Assembly: GCF_027947535.2 (NCBI RefSeq)
Contig: NZ_JAAGKO020000011.1
Coordinates: forward strand, 1 to 64,000
Source of the DNA: Streptantibioticus silvisoli
GTDB lineage: Bacteria; Actinomycetota; Actinomycetes; Streptomycetales; Streptomycetaceae
Length of the DNA: 64,000 nt
Direction: 5' to 3'
Part shown: positions 17,251 through 27,655 of the stretch, in pieces
Position numbering within the stretch: the first letter of the stretch is position 1
Layout of the letters: each line of letters opens with the position of its first letter
The notes under the pieces: generated by a model
What the model was told of the DNA's origin: nothing
Seen by the model: only the letters and a program-made list of their open reading frames with translations
Database searches by the model: none
Translations under genes and position numbers: made by a program

Positions 17251-18498
17251 ATGGACGACGCATCGCGGACCCTTCCCGCTCACGCCGATCCGGTCACGAC
17301 GGAGGAAGCCGGACCCACCCTCCTGGTCAAGATCTTCGGCAAGGACCGTCCCGGCATCACCGCCGGGCTCTTCGACACCCTCGCCGGTTTCGGCGTGGAC
17401 GTGGTCGACCTCGAACAGGTGGTGACGCGGGGCCGGATGGTGCTGTGCGCGCTGGTCACCGCGCCGGCCGGCGACGGCGCGGTGGAGGGCGCGCTGCGCT
17501 CGACCGTGCACGCCTGGGCCGAGTCGGTGAAGATGCAGGCGGAGATCATCTCCGGCACCGGCGACAACCGTCCGCGCGGCACCGGCCGCTCGCACGTGAC
17601 CATCCTCGGCTATCCGCTGTCCGCCCGGGCGATGTCGTCCATAGCGGCCCGGATCACCGACGTCGGCGGCAACATCGACCGTATCCTGCGGCTCGCGAAG
17701 TACCCGGTGACCGCGGTGGAGCTGACGGTGTCCGGCACGCCGACCCCGCAGTTGCGCAGCGCGCTGGCACCGGAGGCGATGCGCAGCGGGGTGGACGTGG
17801 CGGTGGTCGCGGCCGGGCTGTACCGCCGGGCGCAGCGGCTGGTGGTGATGGACGTGGACTCCACCGTCATCCAGGACGAGGTCATCGAGCTGTTCGCCGG
17901 GCACGCCGGCTGCGAGGAGCAGGTCGCGGAGGTGACGGCGGCGGCGATGCGCGGCGAGCTGGACTTCGCGCAGTCGCTGCACGCGCGGGTGACGCTGCTG
18001 GCCGGGCTGGACGCCTCCGTGGTGGACAAGGTCCGCGCCGAGGTACGGCTGACGCCGGGCGCGCGCACCCTGATCCGCACGCTCAAGCGGCTGGGCTACC
18101 AGGTCGGCGTGGTCTCCGGGGGCTTCACCCAGATCACCGACGACCTCAAGGAACGGCTGGGGCTGGACTTCGCGGCCGCCAACACGCTGGAGATCGTCGA
18201 CGGCAAGCTGACCGGCCGGGTGACCGGGCCGGTGGTGGACCGGGCCGGCAAGGCCCGGCTGCTGCGCGAGTTCGCGGCGCAGGCGGGGGTGCCGCTGGCG
18301 CAGACCGTGGCCATCGGCGACGGGGCCAACGACCTCGACATGCTGAACGCGGCCGGCCTCGGCGTGGCCTTCAACGCCAAGCCGGTCGTGCGCCGGGCCG
18401 CCCACACCGCGCTGAACGTGCCGTTCCTCGACACCGTGCTGTATCTGCTGGGCATCAGCCGCGAGGAAGTCGAGGCCGCCGACAGCGAGACGCTGTGA
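17251..18498 (+). CDS. serB: Phosphoserine phosphatase with ACT domains
   Basis: SerB catalyses the last step of serine synthesis, hydrolysis of phosphoserine. The 415-residue protein has two N-terminal ACT-like regulatory domains (about 23-95 and 114-185) and a C-terminal HAD phosphatase: nucleophile motif DVDST at 201-205, the motif II region VGVVSGGFTQITDD, and motif IV GDGANDLDM. This is the long actinobacterial form. The ATG at 17251 follows GGGGGG; a GTG at 17239, 8 nt after GGGGAGGAG, is an equally plausible start. The stop codon lies inside the first unit of a tandem repeat. Confidence 0.93.
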   Translation: MDDASRTLPAHADPVTTEEAGPTLLVKIFGKDRPGITAGLFDTLAGFGVDVVDLEQVVTRGRMVLCALVTAPAGDGAVEGALRSTVHAWAESVKMQAEIISGTGDNRPRGTGRSHVTILGYPLSARAMSSIAARITDVGGNIDRILRLAKYPVTAVELTVSGTPTPQLRSALAPEAMRSGVDVAVVAAGLYRRAQRLVVMDVDSTVIQDEVIELFAGHAGCEEQVAEVTAAAMRGELDFAQSLHARVTLLAGLDASVVDKVRAEVRLTPGARTLIRTLKRLGYQVGVVSGGFTQITDDLKERLGLDFAAANTLEIVDGKLTGRVTGPVVDRAGKARLLREFAAQAGVPLAQTVAIGDGANDLDMLNAAGLGVAFNAKPVVRRAAHTALNVPFLDTVLYLLGISREEVEAADSETL

Positions 18499-18743
18499 AA
18501 GGCCCTGCGGGGCGGGGCGATGATCCCACTGCGCCGTGAAACGCACCCCGGGCCGGCCGGGTAACGGTCCCTTCGCACCGTGAAACGCCTCCGCGGCGGG
18601 CGGCGACGATCCGATCGTGCTGTAAAACGCCCCGGGGGCGGGACGATGATCCCTTCGCGCCATGAACCGCACCCCGGGCCGGGGCGACGGTCGCGTCACG
18701 CCGTGAAACGCCCCCGGCCCAGCCCGGCGGTCCCGCCCGGAAC
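18495..18743. repeat. Six degenerate ~41-bp tandem repeats at the serB stop
   Basis: Units begin near 18495, 18536, 18580, 18622, 18662 and 18703 (periods 41, 44, 42, 40, 41). Each starts with a GTGAAA-like core, usually CCGTGAAACGC, followed by a C/G-rich block and often GATGATCCCTTCGC. The first unit includes the serB stop codon (18496-18498). Confidence 0.85.
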
Positions 18744-18798
18744 GGCTCCGTGACGGGGCCGCTCCCGGCGACCGGCGGCGCGGCCGGCGGCGCGTGGG

Positions 18799-18931
18799 TC
18801 AGGCGCGGAGCCGGAGCGAGGGCGGATCAGCCGCAGGGCCGGAGCGGACCAGTCGCGGACCAGCCGCGGAGCCGGGGCGCGGCGGACCAAGCCGCGGAAC
18901 CGCAGCAGGTCAGCCGCAGGCCCCGAGCGGA
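18799..18931. repeat. Tandem repeats derived from the 3' end of the phosphatase gene
   Basis: About six degenerate units of the form TCAGCCGCAGGGCCGGAGCGG start at 18799, 18827, 18849, 18860, 18887 and 18910. They run directly into TCAGTCGCGGGGCGGGGCC at 18932, which is the antisense of the downstream gene's stop codon and last codons. Confidence 0.8.
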
Positions 18932-19453
18932 TCAGTCGCGGGGCGGGGCCCAGTACGCGGTGAGGCGGGCGACGCCGTGCTCGACGCTCTTCCAGGTGCC
19001 GGTGAACTCCAGCACGGCGACGGCGGCGGTCGGGAAGGCGCCGCGGCGCATGTGGGCCAGGGCGCCGTCGCCGGCGTCGCCGGCCAGCGCCTCGGCCAGC
19101 CCGTGCATACCGGGGTTGTGGCCGACCAGGGCCACGTCCGGCAGGTCCTCCTCGACACCGTTGAGCACTGCCAGCAGGTCACCGGTGGTGGCCTCGTAGA
19201 GGCGCTCGTCGTAGACGGTCTTCGGGCGCTGCGGGAGCTCGTGGGCGACCAGCTTCCAGGTCTCGCGGGTGCGGATCGCCGGGGAGCACAGCGTCAGCCG
19301 GGGCTGGATGCCCGCACCGGCCAGCCACTGTCCGGCGGCCGGCGCCTCCATCCGGCCGCGGTCGGCGAGCGGCCGCTCCCGGTCGGGGACGTCGGGCCAG
19401 TCGGCCTTCGCGTGCCGCAGCAGAACGATCCTTCGGGGCGTTGCGTCGCTCAT
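18932..19453 (-). CDS. SixA-type histidine phosphatase
   Basis: This 173-residue enzyme belongs to the histidine phosphatase superfamily. The catalytic RHG-type motif is LLRHAKADW at residues 11-19; other pocket residues lie in SPAIRTRET (about 57-65) and VGHNPGMH (about 109-116, second catalytic His). It is the size of E. coli SixA, which dephosphorylates phosphohistidine on signalling or PTS proteins; the target here is unknown. It is convergent with serB. Its 3' end merges into tandem repeats that copy its terminal codons. Confidence 0.9.
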   Translation of the reverse strand: MSDATPRRIVLLRHAKADWPDVPDRERPLADRGRMEAPAAGQWLAGAGIQPRLTLCSPAIRTRETWKLVAHELPQRPKTVYDERLYEATTGDLLAVLNGVEEDLPDVALVGHNPGMHGLAEALAGDAGDGALAHMRRGAFPTAAVAVLEFTGTWKSVEHGVARLTAYWAPPRD

Positions 19454-19549
19454 GCCCTTCAGCTTTGCAGAAAACCGGCCGCCGGGCGCGGGGTGCGCGC
19501 GGACCCGTTCGCGGCGGGCGGCCGACGCGGGGGTGCCGTCGGCGGGCTC

Positions 19550-19676
19550 GCGTCAGGCGGCGGACGCCGGGGAGACGTCACGCGGTGGACGCCGGGCGGA
19601 CGTCACACGGAAGGCACCGGAGCACGGAGGCGCCGGAGCGGGGGCGCCGGAGCGCGGAGGCGCCGGGCAGGAGGCG
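19550..19676. repeat. Tandem repeats 3' of the small membrane-protein gene
   Basis: Two 26-bp units (GTCAGGCGGCGGACGCCGGG type, from 19552 and 19577) are followed by four ~16-bp units (GGCGCCGGAGCGCGGA type, 19614-19670). The block ends at GGCGTCA, the antisense stop codon of the gene at 19677; the 26-bp units also contain GTCA. Confidence 0.75.
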
Positions 19677-20180
19677 TCACGCCCCGGCCGTCAGGGCGGC
19701 GGGCAGCAGGGCGCGCAGGTGGCCGAGGAGCACGACGACCGGCGGGACGGCGACCGGGCCGGTGTGCCGGTTGCCGGCCACTCCGGCGAGCAGCAGGACG
19801 AACGCGGCGGCGGGCAGCGCCACCGCCCACCAGCGCAGCCGCACCCCGTCACCGGCCGTCGGCCGGGCGCCGGACGCGGTGCCGAGCCCGGCCGCGGTGC
19901 CGATCCCGGTGCCCGTGCCTATGCCCGACCCCGTACCCGTACCCCCGCCCGCACGCACATCTGTACCGGAGAAGCCGGTGAAGCCGGAGAGAAAAGCGCG
20001 GGCCGTCCGTCCGGCGCGGTGGTGCACGCCGGAGCGGCGGAGCGGGCCGGGGAGGCGGGCCCAGCCGGCGAGGCGGCTGACGCCGAGCGGGCGGTTCGCG
20101 CCGAGCGGCGGGCGTATCGGAGTCGCCGAACGCGCCGGGTGCCCGGCCGTCAGCGGGACGGGTGGGGGGTGGCCTGCCAT
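19677..20180 (-). CDS. Small membrane protein of unknown function
   Basis: The 167-residue product has a basic, Pro/Arg-rich first half, a GT/GI-repeat linker (about 74-95, GTGTGSGIGTGTGIG) and two hydrophobic segments near the C-terminus (about 118-133 and 140-160). I do not recognise a family. The ATG at 20180 has a perfect AGGAGG 8 nt upstream, which is the main reason to call it a gene. The Gly-Thr linker comes from a 6-bp DNA repeat and may vary in length between strains. Confidence 0.6.
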   Translation of the reverse strand: MAGHPPPVPLTAGHPARSATPIRPPLGANRPLGVSRLAGWARLPGPLRRSGVHHRAGRTARAFLSGFTGFSGTDVRAGGGTGTGSGIGTGTGIGTAAGLGTASGARPTAGDGVRLRWWAVALPAAAFVLLLAGVAGNRHTGPVAVPPVVVLLGHLRALLPAALTAGA

Positions 20181-20326
20181 GGGGAACGCCTCCTGATCAT
20201 CGCTTCCGCGCGCCTGGTGACGACGCTACGCAAGCGGTGTCCGCGTTCCCATCCGGGCGGCCACCCATCCGACCCTGATCCTGACCCCAGGGTGAGGGTG
20301 GGGTTGTCCCCACCCCGCGCCAGGGA

Positions 20327-20449
20327 TCACCCGTAGTGGGCGCCGATGGTGGCGATGATCGCGACGACCGCGGGAACGGCGAGCATGAGGCCGAAGACGA
20401 GAAGGAGCTTCTTCTGCGGCTGCGGGGGGTTCGGTTCGAGGACTGGCAT
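20327..20449 (-). CDS. SGM_5486-family transporter-associated mini-protein
   Basis: This 40-residue protein has a proline-rich N-terminus (MPVLEPNPPQPQKK) and one transmembrane helix (about residues 15-36). It fits the tiny streptomycete family named after SGM_5486, described as transporter-associated. A CACACT box lies 6 nt before the ATG, resembling a -10 at leaderless spacing (it begins with C rather than T). It is too short for most gene finders. Confidence 0.75.
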   Translation of the reverse strand: MPVLEPNPPQPQKKLLLVFGLMLAVPAVVAIIATIGAHYG

Positions 20450-20574
20450 GGCGTCAGTGTGGCATCCGTTCCTGTACGTCCCGGTCCGGGGGTGCCGGCC
20501 CCGGCACCGGCGTGTCGCGCGGCGGCCGGCCGGCACGGGCGGCGGCGCCGGTCGCGGGCCGGGCACCGGCGCGG

Positions 20575-20955
20575 TCACGGCGTGGTGCGGCGGGTCAGCC
20601 AGGCCGCGCGGATCTCCTTCCAGCAGCGGCCGGAGAGCGTGACCCACTGCGCGGGACCGTCGTAGACCGGCGCGGTGTCGGTGGCCGGGTCCCACCAGCG
20701 CACGCAGCTGACGTGCAACTGGAGCCGGGTCTCCTCGGGGTCGGGGTTCATGCAGGTGGCGACCGCGTCGCTGCCGTGCCGCACCAGGTCGCACCGGGCG
20801 CCGTCGTCGCGCGCGGTGTCCAGCGGGACGACGCCGGGGGTGGCCCGCTGCGCGAGGCGGACGGGCGCGCGGACGGCGGCCGACGACGGCAGGAGGACCA
20901 GCGCGGCCAGCACGGCGGCGAGGTGGACGGCCGGCCTGCCGGGGTAACGAAGCAT
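20575..20955 (-). CDS. Small secreted protein with four cysteines
   Basis: The 126-residue product begins with a signal peptide (MLRYPGRPAV then a 17-residue hydrophobic core ending SSAA). The mature part has four cysteines, in GARCDLV, VATCMN, VSCVRWW and GRCWKE, likely two disulfides, and ends ...WLTRRTTP. No family was recognised; the cysteine-paired small beta-protein look suggests an extracellular binding or inhibitor protein. ATG 20955 has GAGGAGGG upstream. Confidence 0.8.
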   Translation of the reverse strand: MLRYPGRPAVHLAAVLAALVLLPSSAAVRAPVRLAQRATPGVVPLDTARDDGARCDLVRHGSDAVATCMNPDPEETRLQLHVSCVRWWDPATDTAPVYDGPAQWVTLSGRCWKEIRAAWLTRRTTP

Positions 20956-21166
20956 CGCGTGCCCTCCTCGTGGCGCCCTGCCCCCTGAGGTCCCCACCGT
21001 CCCCACCGCCATCCTCACCGGCGGCGGACCGCGGCGCCCGGCATGCTGCGCCGACCGGGTCACGGGCCCGCGTCGGGCCCCGGTCCCGCCACTGTGGCGG
21101 AGCCGGGGCCCGGTGGACGTACGTCCCATCGAACGCCTCCCCCGCCGGCCGCGAGGACCGACAGGG

Positions 21167-21237
21167 GATGCGCCGCGGGGTGCGTCTCAGGAAACGCGCC
21201 TCGGGGAGCGTCCCTCAAGGGATGCGCCTCGGGGTCA
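21167..21237. repeat. Three repeats carrying the fabI stop region
   Basis: Units GATGCGCCGCGGGGTGCGTC (from 21167), AACGCGCCTCGGGGAGCGTC (from 21193) and GATGCGCCTCGGGG (21221-21234) each end in TCA. The last TCA (21235-21237) is the antisense stop codon of fabI. Confidence 0.75.
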
Positions 21238-22005
21238 GGCGCCCATCATGTGCACGCCGCCGTCGACGTGGACGATCTCGCCGGTAGTGCGCGGGAACCA
21301 GTCGGACAGCAGGGCGACGACGCCGCGGCCGGCCGGCTCCGGGTCGCTCAGGTCCCAGCCGATCGGGGCGCGGTGGTTCCACACGTCGGCGAGTTCCTCG
21401 AAGCCCGGGATGGACTTGGCGGCCATCGACTTCAGCGGCCCGGCCGAGATGAGGTTGACGCGCACGTTCTTCTCGCCCAGGTCACGGGCCAGGTAGCGGG
21501 AGGTCGACTCCAGCGCGGCCTTGGCGACGCCCATCCAGTCGTACTTCGGCCAGGCGATCTGCGCGTCGAAGGTGAGGCCGACGACCGAACCGCCGCGCGG
21601 CATCAGCGGCAGCAGCGCCATGGTCAGCGACTTGAGCGAGTACGCGGAGACGTGCACCGCGGTGGCCACGTCCTCCCACGGCGCCTCGAGGAAGTTGAAG
21701 ACCGACAGCGGGCCGAAGGCGATGGAGTGCACGACGCCGTCCAGCTCCACGCCCTCGCCCAGGTGCTCGGCGACCAGGCCGGGCAGCCGGTCCAGGTGCT
21801 CCTGGTTGGTGACGTCCAGCTCGATCACCGGTGCGGGCTTGGGCAGCCGCCGGGCGATCCGCTCGACCAGGCTGGGGCGGGGGAACGCGGTGAGGATGAC
21901 CTCCGCCCCCTCCTCCTGCGCGAACTTCGCGGCGTGGAAGGCGATCGAGGCGTCGGTGAGGACTCCGGTGATCAGGATGCGCTTGCCTGCGAGGATTCCA
22001 CTCAT
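21235..22005 (-). CDS. fabI: Enoyl-[acyl-carrier-protein] reductase FabI
   Basis: FabI performs the last, NADH-dependent step of each fatty-acid elongation round. The 256-residue protein has the non-canonical SDR cofactor loop GVLTDASIAFHAAKF, the active-site Tyr-x6-Lys type pair around YDWMGVAK, and FDAQIAWPKY typical of FabI. It keeps the SIAFGPL and HVDGGVHMMG motifs. It lies 5 nt downstream of fabG on the same strand, forming a compact type II fatty-acid synthase pair. Confidence 0.95.
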   Translation of the reverse strand: MSGILAGKRILITGVLTDASIAFHAAKFAQEEGAEVILTAFPRPSLVERIARRLPKPAPVIELDVTNQEHLDRLPGLVAEHLGEGVELDGVVHSIAFGPLSVFNFLEAPWEDVATAVHVSAYSLKSLTMALLPLMPRGGSVVGLTFDAQIAWPKYDWMGVAKAALESTSRYLARDLGEKNVRVNLISAGPLKSMAAKSIPGFEELADVWNHRAPIGWDLSDPEPAGRGVVALLSDWFPRTTGEIVHVDGGVHMMGA

Positions 22006-22010
22006 GGTGC

Positions 22011-22730
22011 TCAGTGACCCATGCCCAATCCGCCGTCTACGGGAATGACGGCTCCAGTGATGTACGCGGCGTCGTCCGACGACAGGAAGCGCACCGAGGC
22101 GGCGATGTCCTCGGGCAGCCCGTAACGGGCCATCGGGACCTGGCCCATGATGGCGGCGCGCTGGTCGTCGCTGAGCACCCGCGTCATGTCGGTGTCGATG
22201 ATTCCGGGCGCGACGACGTTGACGGTGATGTTGCGGCTCGCCAGCTCCCTGGCGAGGGAGCGGGCGAACCCGATCAGGCCGGCCTTGGAGGCGGCGTAGT
22301 TGGACTGGCCGGCCGAACCGAGCATCGCGACGACCGAGGAGATCAGCACGACGCGGCCCTTGCGGGCCCGCAGCATGCCGCGCGAGGCGCGCTTGACCAC
22401 CCGGAAGGTGCCGGTGAGGTTGGTGTCGAGGACCGCGGAGAAGTCCTCCTCGGTCATGCGCATCACCAACTGGTCACGGGTGACGCCGGCGTTGGCCACC
22501 AGCACCTCGACCGGGCCGTGCGCCTGCTCGACCTCCTTGTAGGCCTGCTCGACCTGCTCCGCGTCGGTGACGTCGCACTTGACGGCGAGCACCCCCAGGG
22601 CGGTCAGCTCGGCCGGCGGCTCGCCGGAGCGGTAGGTGATCGCGACCTGGTCCCCGGAGTCGGCGAAAGCGCGGGCGATGGCGAGGCCGATGCCGCGATT
22701 GCCTCCGGTGACGAGTACCGAGCGGCTCAA
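22011..22730 (-). CDS. fabG: 3-oxoacyl-[acyl-carrier-protein] reductase FabG
   Basis: FabG reduces 3-oxoacyl-ACP with NADPH in fatty-acid elongation. The protein has TGGNRGIG, NAG in LVANAGVTRDQL, the catalytic YAASK and the C-terminal PVDGGLGMGH. The start is probably the TTG at 22730 (reading LSRSVLVTGG) because it has AAAGGGTGG just upstream and gives the family N-terminus; a GTG at 22772 would add 14 unlikely residues. Length from TTG is 239 residues. It is divergent from tldD and cotranscribed with fabI. Confidence 0.94.
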   Translation of the reverse strand: MSRSVLVTGGNRGIGLAIARAFADSGDQVAITYRSGEPPAELTALGVLAVKCDVTDAEQVEQAYKEVEQAHGPVEVLVANAGVTRDQLVMRMTEEDFSAVLDTNLTGTFRVVKRASRGMLRARKGRVVLISSVVAMLGSAGQSNYAASKAGLIGFARSLARELASRNITVNVVAPGIIDTDMTRVLSDDQRAAIMGQVPMARYGLPEDIAASVRFLSSDDAAYITGAVIPVDGGLGMGH

Positions 22731-22942
22731 GGGCCCACCCTTTCGTAGTCTCAGCGTGTGATCCCAGCTCACCCGTCGAAACTATCGGTCACCCGGTGCC
22801 TTCGGTGAAGCCGCTGGCGACAGGGGCGGCGGTTGACGTCTGTGGGGTCCCTACAGAAATCGGCGGTGGGCCGGGCTGTCGCAGGGGCATGATTCACTGC
22901 GGGTGTCATCGCAGACCGCTGACTGACGGAAGGGGGGCCTCC

Positions 22943-24465
<1,523 letters not shown>

Positions 24466-24469
<4 letters not shown>

Positions 24470-25857
24470 GTCGTTCCACCCCCGCGCACGACATCGTCGA
24501 GCGCGCCCTGGAGCTGTCGCGGACGGACGGCTGCGTCGTCATCGCCGACGAGCAGTCCAGCGCCAACCTGCGCTGGGCGCGCAACGCCCTGACCACGAAC
24601 GGCGTCACCCGCGGCCGCAGCCTCACCGTGGTCGCCACGGTCGACGGCGCCCAGGGCACCGCCAGTGGTGTGGTCTCCCGGTCCGCGGTCACCGACGAGG
24701 AGCTGGAACCGCTGGTGCGCGCGGCCGAGGCGGCGGCCCGCGACTCCGGTCCGGCCGAGGACGCCCAGCCGCTGATCGGCGGCGCCGCGCCCGCCGCCGA
24801 CTTCACCGCCCCGCCGGCCGAGACCACCTCCGACGTCTTCACCGCGTTCGCGCCCGCGCTCGGCGAGGCGTTCCGCACCGCCCGGGACGGCGGCCGGGAG
24901 CTGTACGGCTTCGCGTACCACTCGGTGGTCACCAGCTACCTGGGCACCTCGACCGGGCTGCGGCTGCGGCACGACCAGCCGACCGGCACCCTGGAGGTCA
25001 ACGCCAAGTCGCCGGACGGCACCCGCTCGGCGTGGGCCGGCGCCTCCACCCGCGACTTCCGCGACGTCGACCCGCGCACCCTGGACGGCGACCTGGCGCG
25101 GCGGCTGGCCTGGGCCGAGCGGCGCGTGGAGCTGCCCGCCGGACGGTACGAGACGCTGCTGCCGTCCACCTCGGTCGCCGACCTGCTGATCTACACCCTG
25201 TGGTCCGCCGCCGCCCGCGACGCCGCCGAGGGCCGCACCGTCTTCAGCCGCCCCGGCGGCGGCACCCGGGTCGGCGAGAAGCTGTCGGCCCTGCCGCTGA
25301 ACCTCTACAGCGACCCGGCCGCCGACAGCATCCAGGCCGCGCCGTTCGTCATCGCGCACTCCTCCGGCGGCGACCAGTCGGTCTTCGACAACGGCATGCC
25401 GATCGGCCGCACCGACTGGATGCGGGACGGCGTGCTGGAACGGCTGGTGACCACCCGGCACACCGCCGCGTCGACCGGCCTGCCCGACGCGCCCAGCGCC
25501 GACAACCTGCTGCTGGACGGCGGCGGCACCACGTCGCTGGAGGAGATGGTCGCGGCCACCGACCGCGGCCTGCTGCTGACCTCCCTGTGGTACATCCGCG
25601 AGGTCGACCCGGCCAACCTGCTGCTGACCGGCCTGACCCGGGACGGGGTCTACCTGGTGGAGAACGGCGAGGTGACCGGCGTCGTCAACAACTTCCGGTT
25701 CAACGAGTCGCCGGTCGACGTGCTGGCCCGGGCCACCGAGGCCGGCCGCACCGAACGCACGCTGTCGCGCGAGTGGGGCGACTACTTCACCCGCACCGCC
25801 ATGCCGCCCCTGCGGGTGCCGGGGTTCAACATGTCCTCGGTCAGCCAGGGCGTCTGA
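24466..25857 (+). CDS. tldE: TldE/PmbA-family protease subunit
   Basis: This 463-residue partner of TldD lacks the HExxxH motif, as TldE proteins do. It has the same fold: N-terminal domain with DGCVVIADEQSSANLRWARN, a middle domain, and a C-terminal domain with DNLLLDGG, LLLTSLWYIREVDP and VVNNFRFNESPV. The ATG overlaps the tldD stop, so both subunits are made in coupled amounts. No peptide-modification genes are nearby, so a general proteolytic role is more likely than a RiPP role. Confidence 0.94.
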
Positions 25858-25871
25858 CCGGCCGCGCCGGG

Positions 25872-25961
25872 GAGCACGAAGAGAACCGAAGAGCACGAAG
25901 AGAACGAAGAGCACGAGGCCGACGGGGGAACGATCGGGATGACGGGGGGAACGACGGGGAT
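25872..25961. repeat. Short tandem repeats between tldE and kptA
   Basis: A GAGCACGAAGAGAACGAA unit of 18-19 bp occurs 2.6 times (25872-25917). It is followed by two ~20-bp units, GACGGGGGAACGATCGGGAT and a near copy (25921-25961), each ending in the AT of a possible kptA ATG and each including GGGGGA. The duplication therefore created two equivalent SD-start pairs. Confidence 0.75.
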
Positions 25962-26514
25962 GGACGACAAGCGCCATGTGAAGGTGTCGAAGTTCCTGTC
26001 ACTGGTGCTGCGGCACCAGCCGTCCGCGGCCGGGGTGACCCTGGACGCGGGCGGCTGGGTGGCCGTCGACGACCTGCTGGCCGGCTGCGCGGCGGCCGGC
26101 CGGCCCTGCGGCCGGGCCGAGCTGGAACGGGTGGTCGCCGACAGCGACAAGCAGCGCTTCGCGCTGTCCCCCGACGGCCTGCGCATCCGCGCCAGCCAGG
26201 GCCACTCCGTCCCGGTCGACCTGGGCCTGGCCGACAGCGAGCCGCCGCCGGTGCTCTACCACGGCACCGCCACCCGCACGCTGCCGCTGGTGCTGCGCGA
26301 GGGCCTGCGGCCGATGGGCCGGCAGGACGTCCACCTGTCGGCGGACGCGGCCACCGCGACCCGGGTCGGCGCCCGGCACGGCCGTCCGGTGGTGCTGGAG
26401 ATCGACGCGGCGGCGCTCGCCGCGGCCGGCCACCGCTTCCGGGTCAGCGCCAACGGCGTCTGGCTGACGGACGCGGTACCCGCCTCCCACCTGCGGGTGC
26501 CGCCGACCGGGTGA
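25960..26514 (+). CDS. kptA: RNA 2'-phosphotransferase (KptA/Tpt1)
   Basis: Tpt1 enzymes move a 2'-phosphate from RNA to NAD, giving ADP-ribose 1",2"-cyclic phosphate. The protein has the winged-helix N-domain ([12 protein letters not shown]) and the ADP-ribosyltransferase-like core: YHGT near residue 104, RQDVHLS, and [11 protein letters not shown]. About 184 residues, normal for the family. The ATG at 25960 ([13 protein letters not shown]) matches family N-termini; an ATG at 25939 is equally well placed. It follows tldDE closely on the same strand. Its role in bacteria, which lack the yeast splicing pathway, is unclear. Confidence 0.92.
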   Translation: MDDKRHVKVSKFLSLVLRHQPSAAGVTLDAGGWVAVDDLLAGCAAAGRPCGRAELERVVADSDKQRFALSPDGLRIRASQGHSVPVDLGLADSEPPPVLYHGTATRTLPLVLREGLRPMGRQDVHLSADAATATRVGARHGRPVVLEIDAAALAAAGHRFRVSANGVWLTDAVPASHLRVPPTG

Positions 26515-26541
26515 GGACGGCGGCGCGCTCCCGGCGCGGCG

Positions 26542-26826
26542 TCAGCGCGGTGAGCGGTTCCTGTTGCGGCCCCGGATCGACTGCCACAGCGGGCTGCCGA
26601 CCGCGACGACGAGGACCGCGCCGGCCAGTTGCAGCAGGTGCCGGATCCAGTCGACACCGCTGGTGTGCCGCACGCCGATCCCGCTGGCCACCGCGTTGCC
26701 CAGCAGGCCGCCGATGATGCCGTAGATCACCGTCAGCCACAGCGGGATGGCCTGCCTGCCCGGCAGGATGGCCCGGGCGATCACACCCAGCACCAGGCCC
26801 ACCACGATCGCCCACAACCAGCCCAT
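26542..26826 (-). CDS. GlsB/YeaQ/YmgE-family stress membrane protein
   Basis: This 94-residue protein has three hydrophobic segments with the glycine-zipper features of the family (GLVLGVIARAILPGR, YGIIGGLLGNAVAS). Members are induced by envelope and acid stress, but their activity is unknown. A C-terminal basic tail (RGRNRNRSPR) is cytoplasmic by the positive-inside rule. SD GAGGAGG lies just before the ATG at 26826. It is convergent with kptA. Confidence 0.9.
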   Translation of the reverse strand: MGWLWAIVVGLVLGVIARAILPGRQAIPLWLTVIYGIIGGLLGNAVASGIGVRHTSGVDWIRHLLQLAGAVLVVAVGSPLWQSIRGRNRNRSPR

Positions 26827-27176
26827 GACGCCTCCTCGGCCACGACCCCGTCCGTCCCGGGTCAGTCTCCGGCTGCGGCCCGCCCCGCGCATGCCGGGCG
26901 GACCCGTTCGCATGGCGGCGGCCGGGCGGCGGCCGGTGGTCGGGGCGGTGGACGGTGATGCGGCAGCCAGCCGGTGACGCAGGGGGGTCGGGGGCGGCGG
27001 CCGGTCGTGCGGTGACCGGTGGTGCGGCAGCCAGCCGGTGACGCAGGGGTGGCCGGGGTGGCCGCCCGTCGTGCGACGGCCCGCAGGACGCGCGGGACCC
27101 GGGGTACGCCGGACGGCCCGGCGCGGCGTACCGTGGGCAGGGCCCGGTTCCGGGGAACGTCCGGCACGGTGATCAG
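26827..27176. repeat. Intergenic region with a 27-bp direct repeat
   Basis: These 350 bp have no gene that I can support. A near-perfect 27-bp segment (starting TGCGGCAGCCAGCCGGTGAC) occurs at 26959 and again at 27023, a 64-bp period with related sequence between. Confidence 0.6.
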
Positions 27177-27572
27177 GTGGTGGAGTTGAAGCGCAAGCGC
27201 GCCGGTGACGGCGAGGTCTTCCAGATCTCGGGGGCCCGCGAGGGTCTGTCCGACGACATCCGGGGCCGCCAGCGGCGCTACGCCATTTCGATGGCGGTCC
27301 GCACGGTCTGCGTCCTGCTCGCGGTGGTCCTGTGGCACGTACAGACGGTGATCGCCGCGATCTGCCTCGTCGGCGGTCTCGTGCTGCCCTACGTCGCCGT
27401 GGTGGTCGCCAACGCCGGCCGCTCCAACGACACGTCGCTGCCGCCGGCCTTCGTCCCCGGCCCCACCCGCAACGTCCTCGAACCCGGCGCCGACCCGCAC
27501 GCCGTCGGCGACCCGCACTCCGTCGGCGACCCCGGCCGCGATGACGAGCAGGACCGCGGCACCCCCGGCTGA
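27177..27572 (+). CDS. DUF3099-family membrane protein
   Basis: This is a 131-residue member of an actinobacterial family of unknown function. The conserved part (FQISGAREGLSDDIRGRQRRY) precedes two transmembrane helices (about 40-55 and 58-78). The hydrophilic tail is Asp/Pro-rich with an imperfect DPHAVGDPHSVGD repeat. The start is the first of two consecutive GTG codons. A U-tract terminator lies 120 nt downstream. Confidence 0.85.
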   Translation: MVELKRKRAGDGEVFQISGAREGLSDDIRGRQRRYAISMAVRTVCVLLAVVLWHVQTVIAAICLVGGLVLPYVAVVVANAGRSNDTSLPPAFVPGPTRNVLEPGADPHAVGDPHSVGDPGRDDEQDRGTPG

Positions 27573-27655
27573 CCGGCGACTTCGCGTCAAGCTCAAGGAA
27601 ACCTCAGACGAATCCCGCCGATCCGCTGCCAACGGAGGGTGGGTGCGTGACATAC

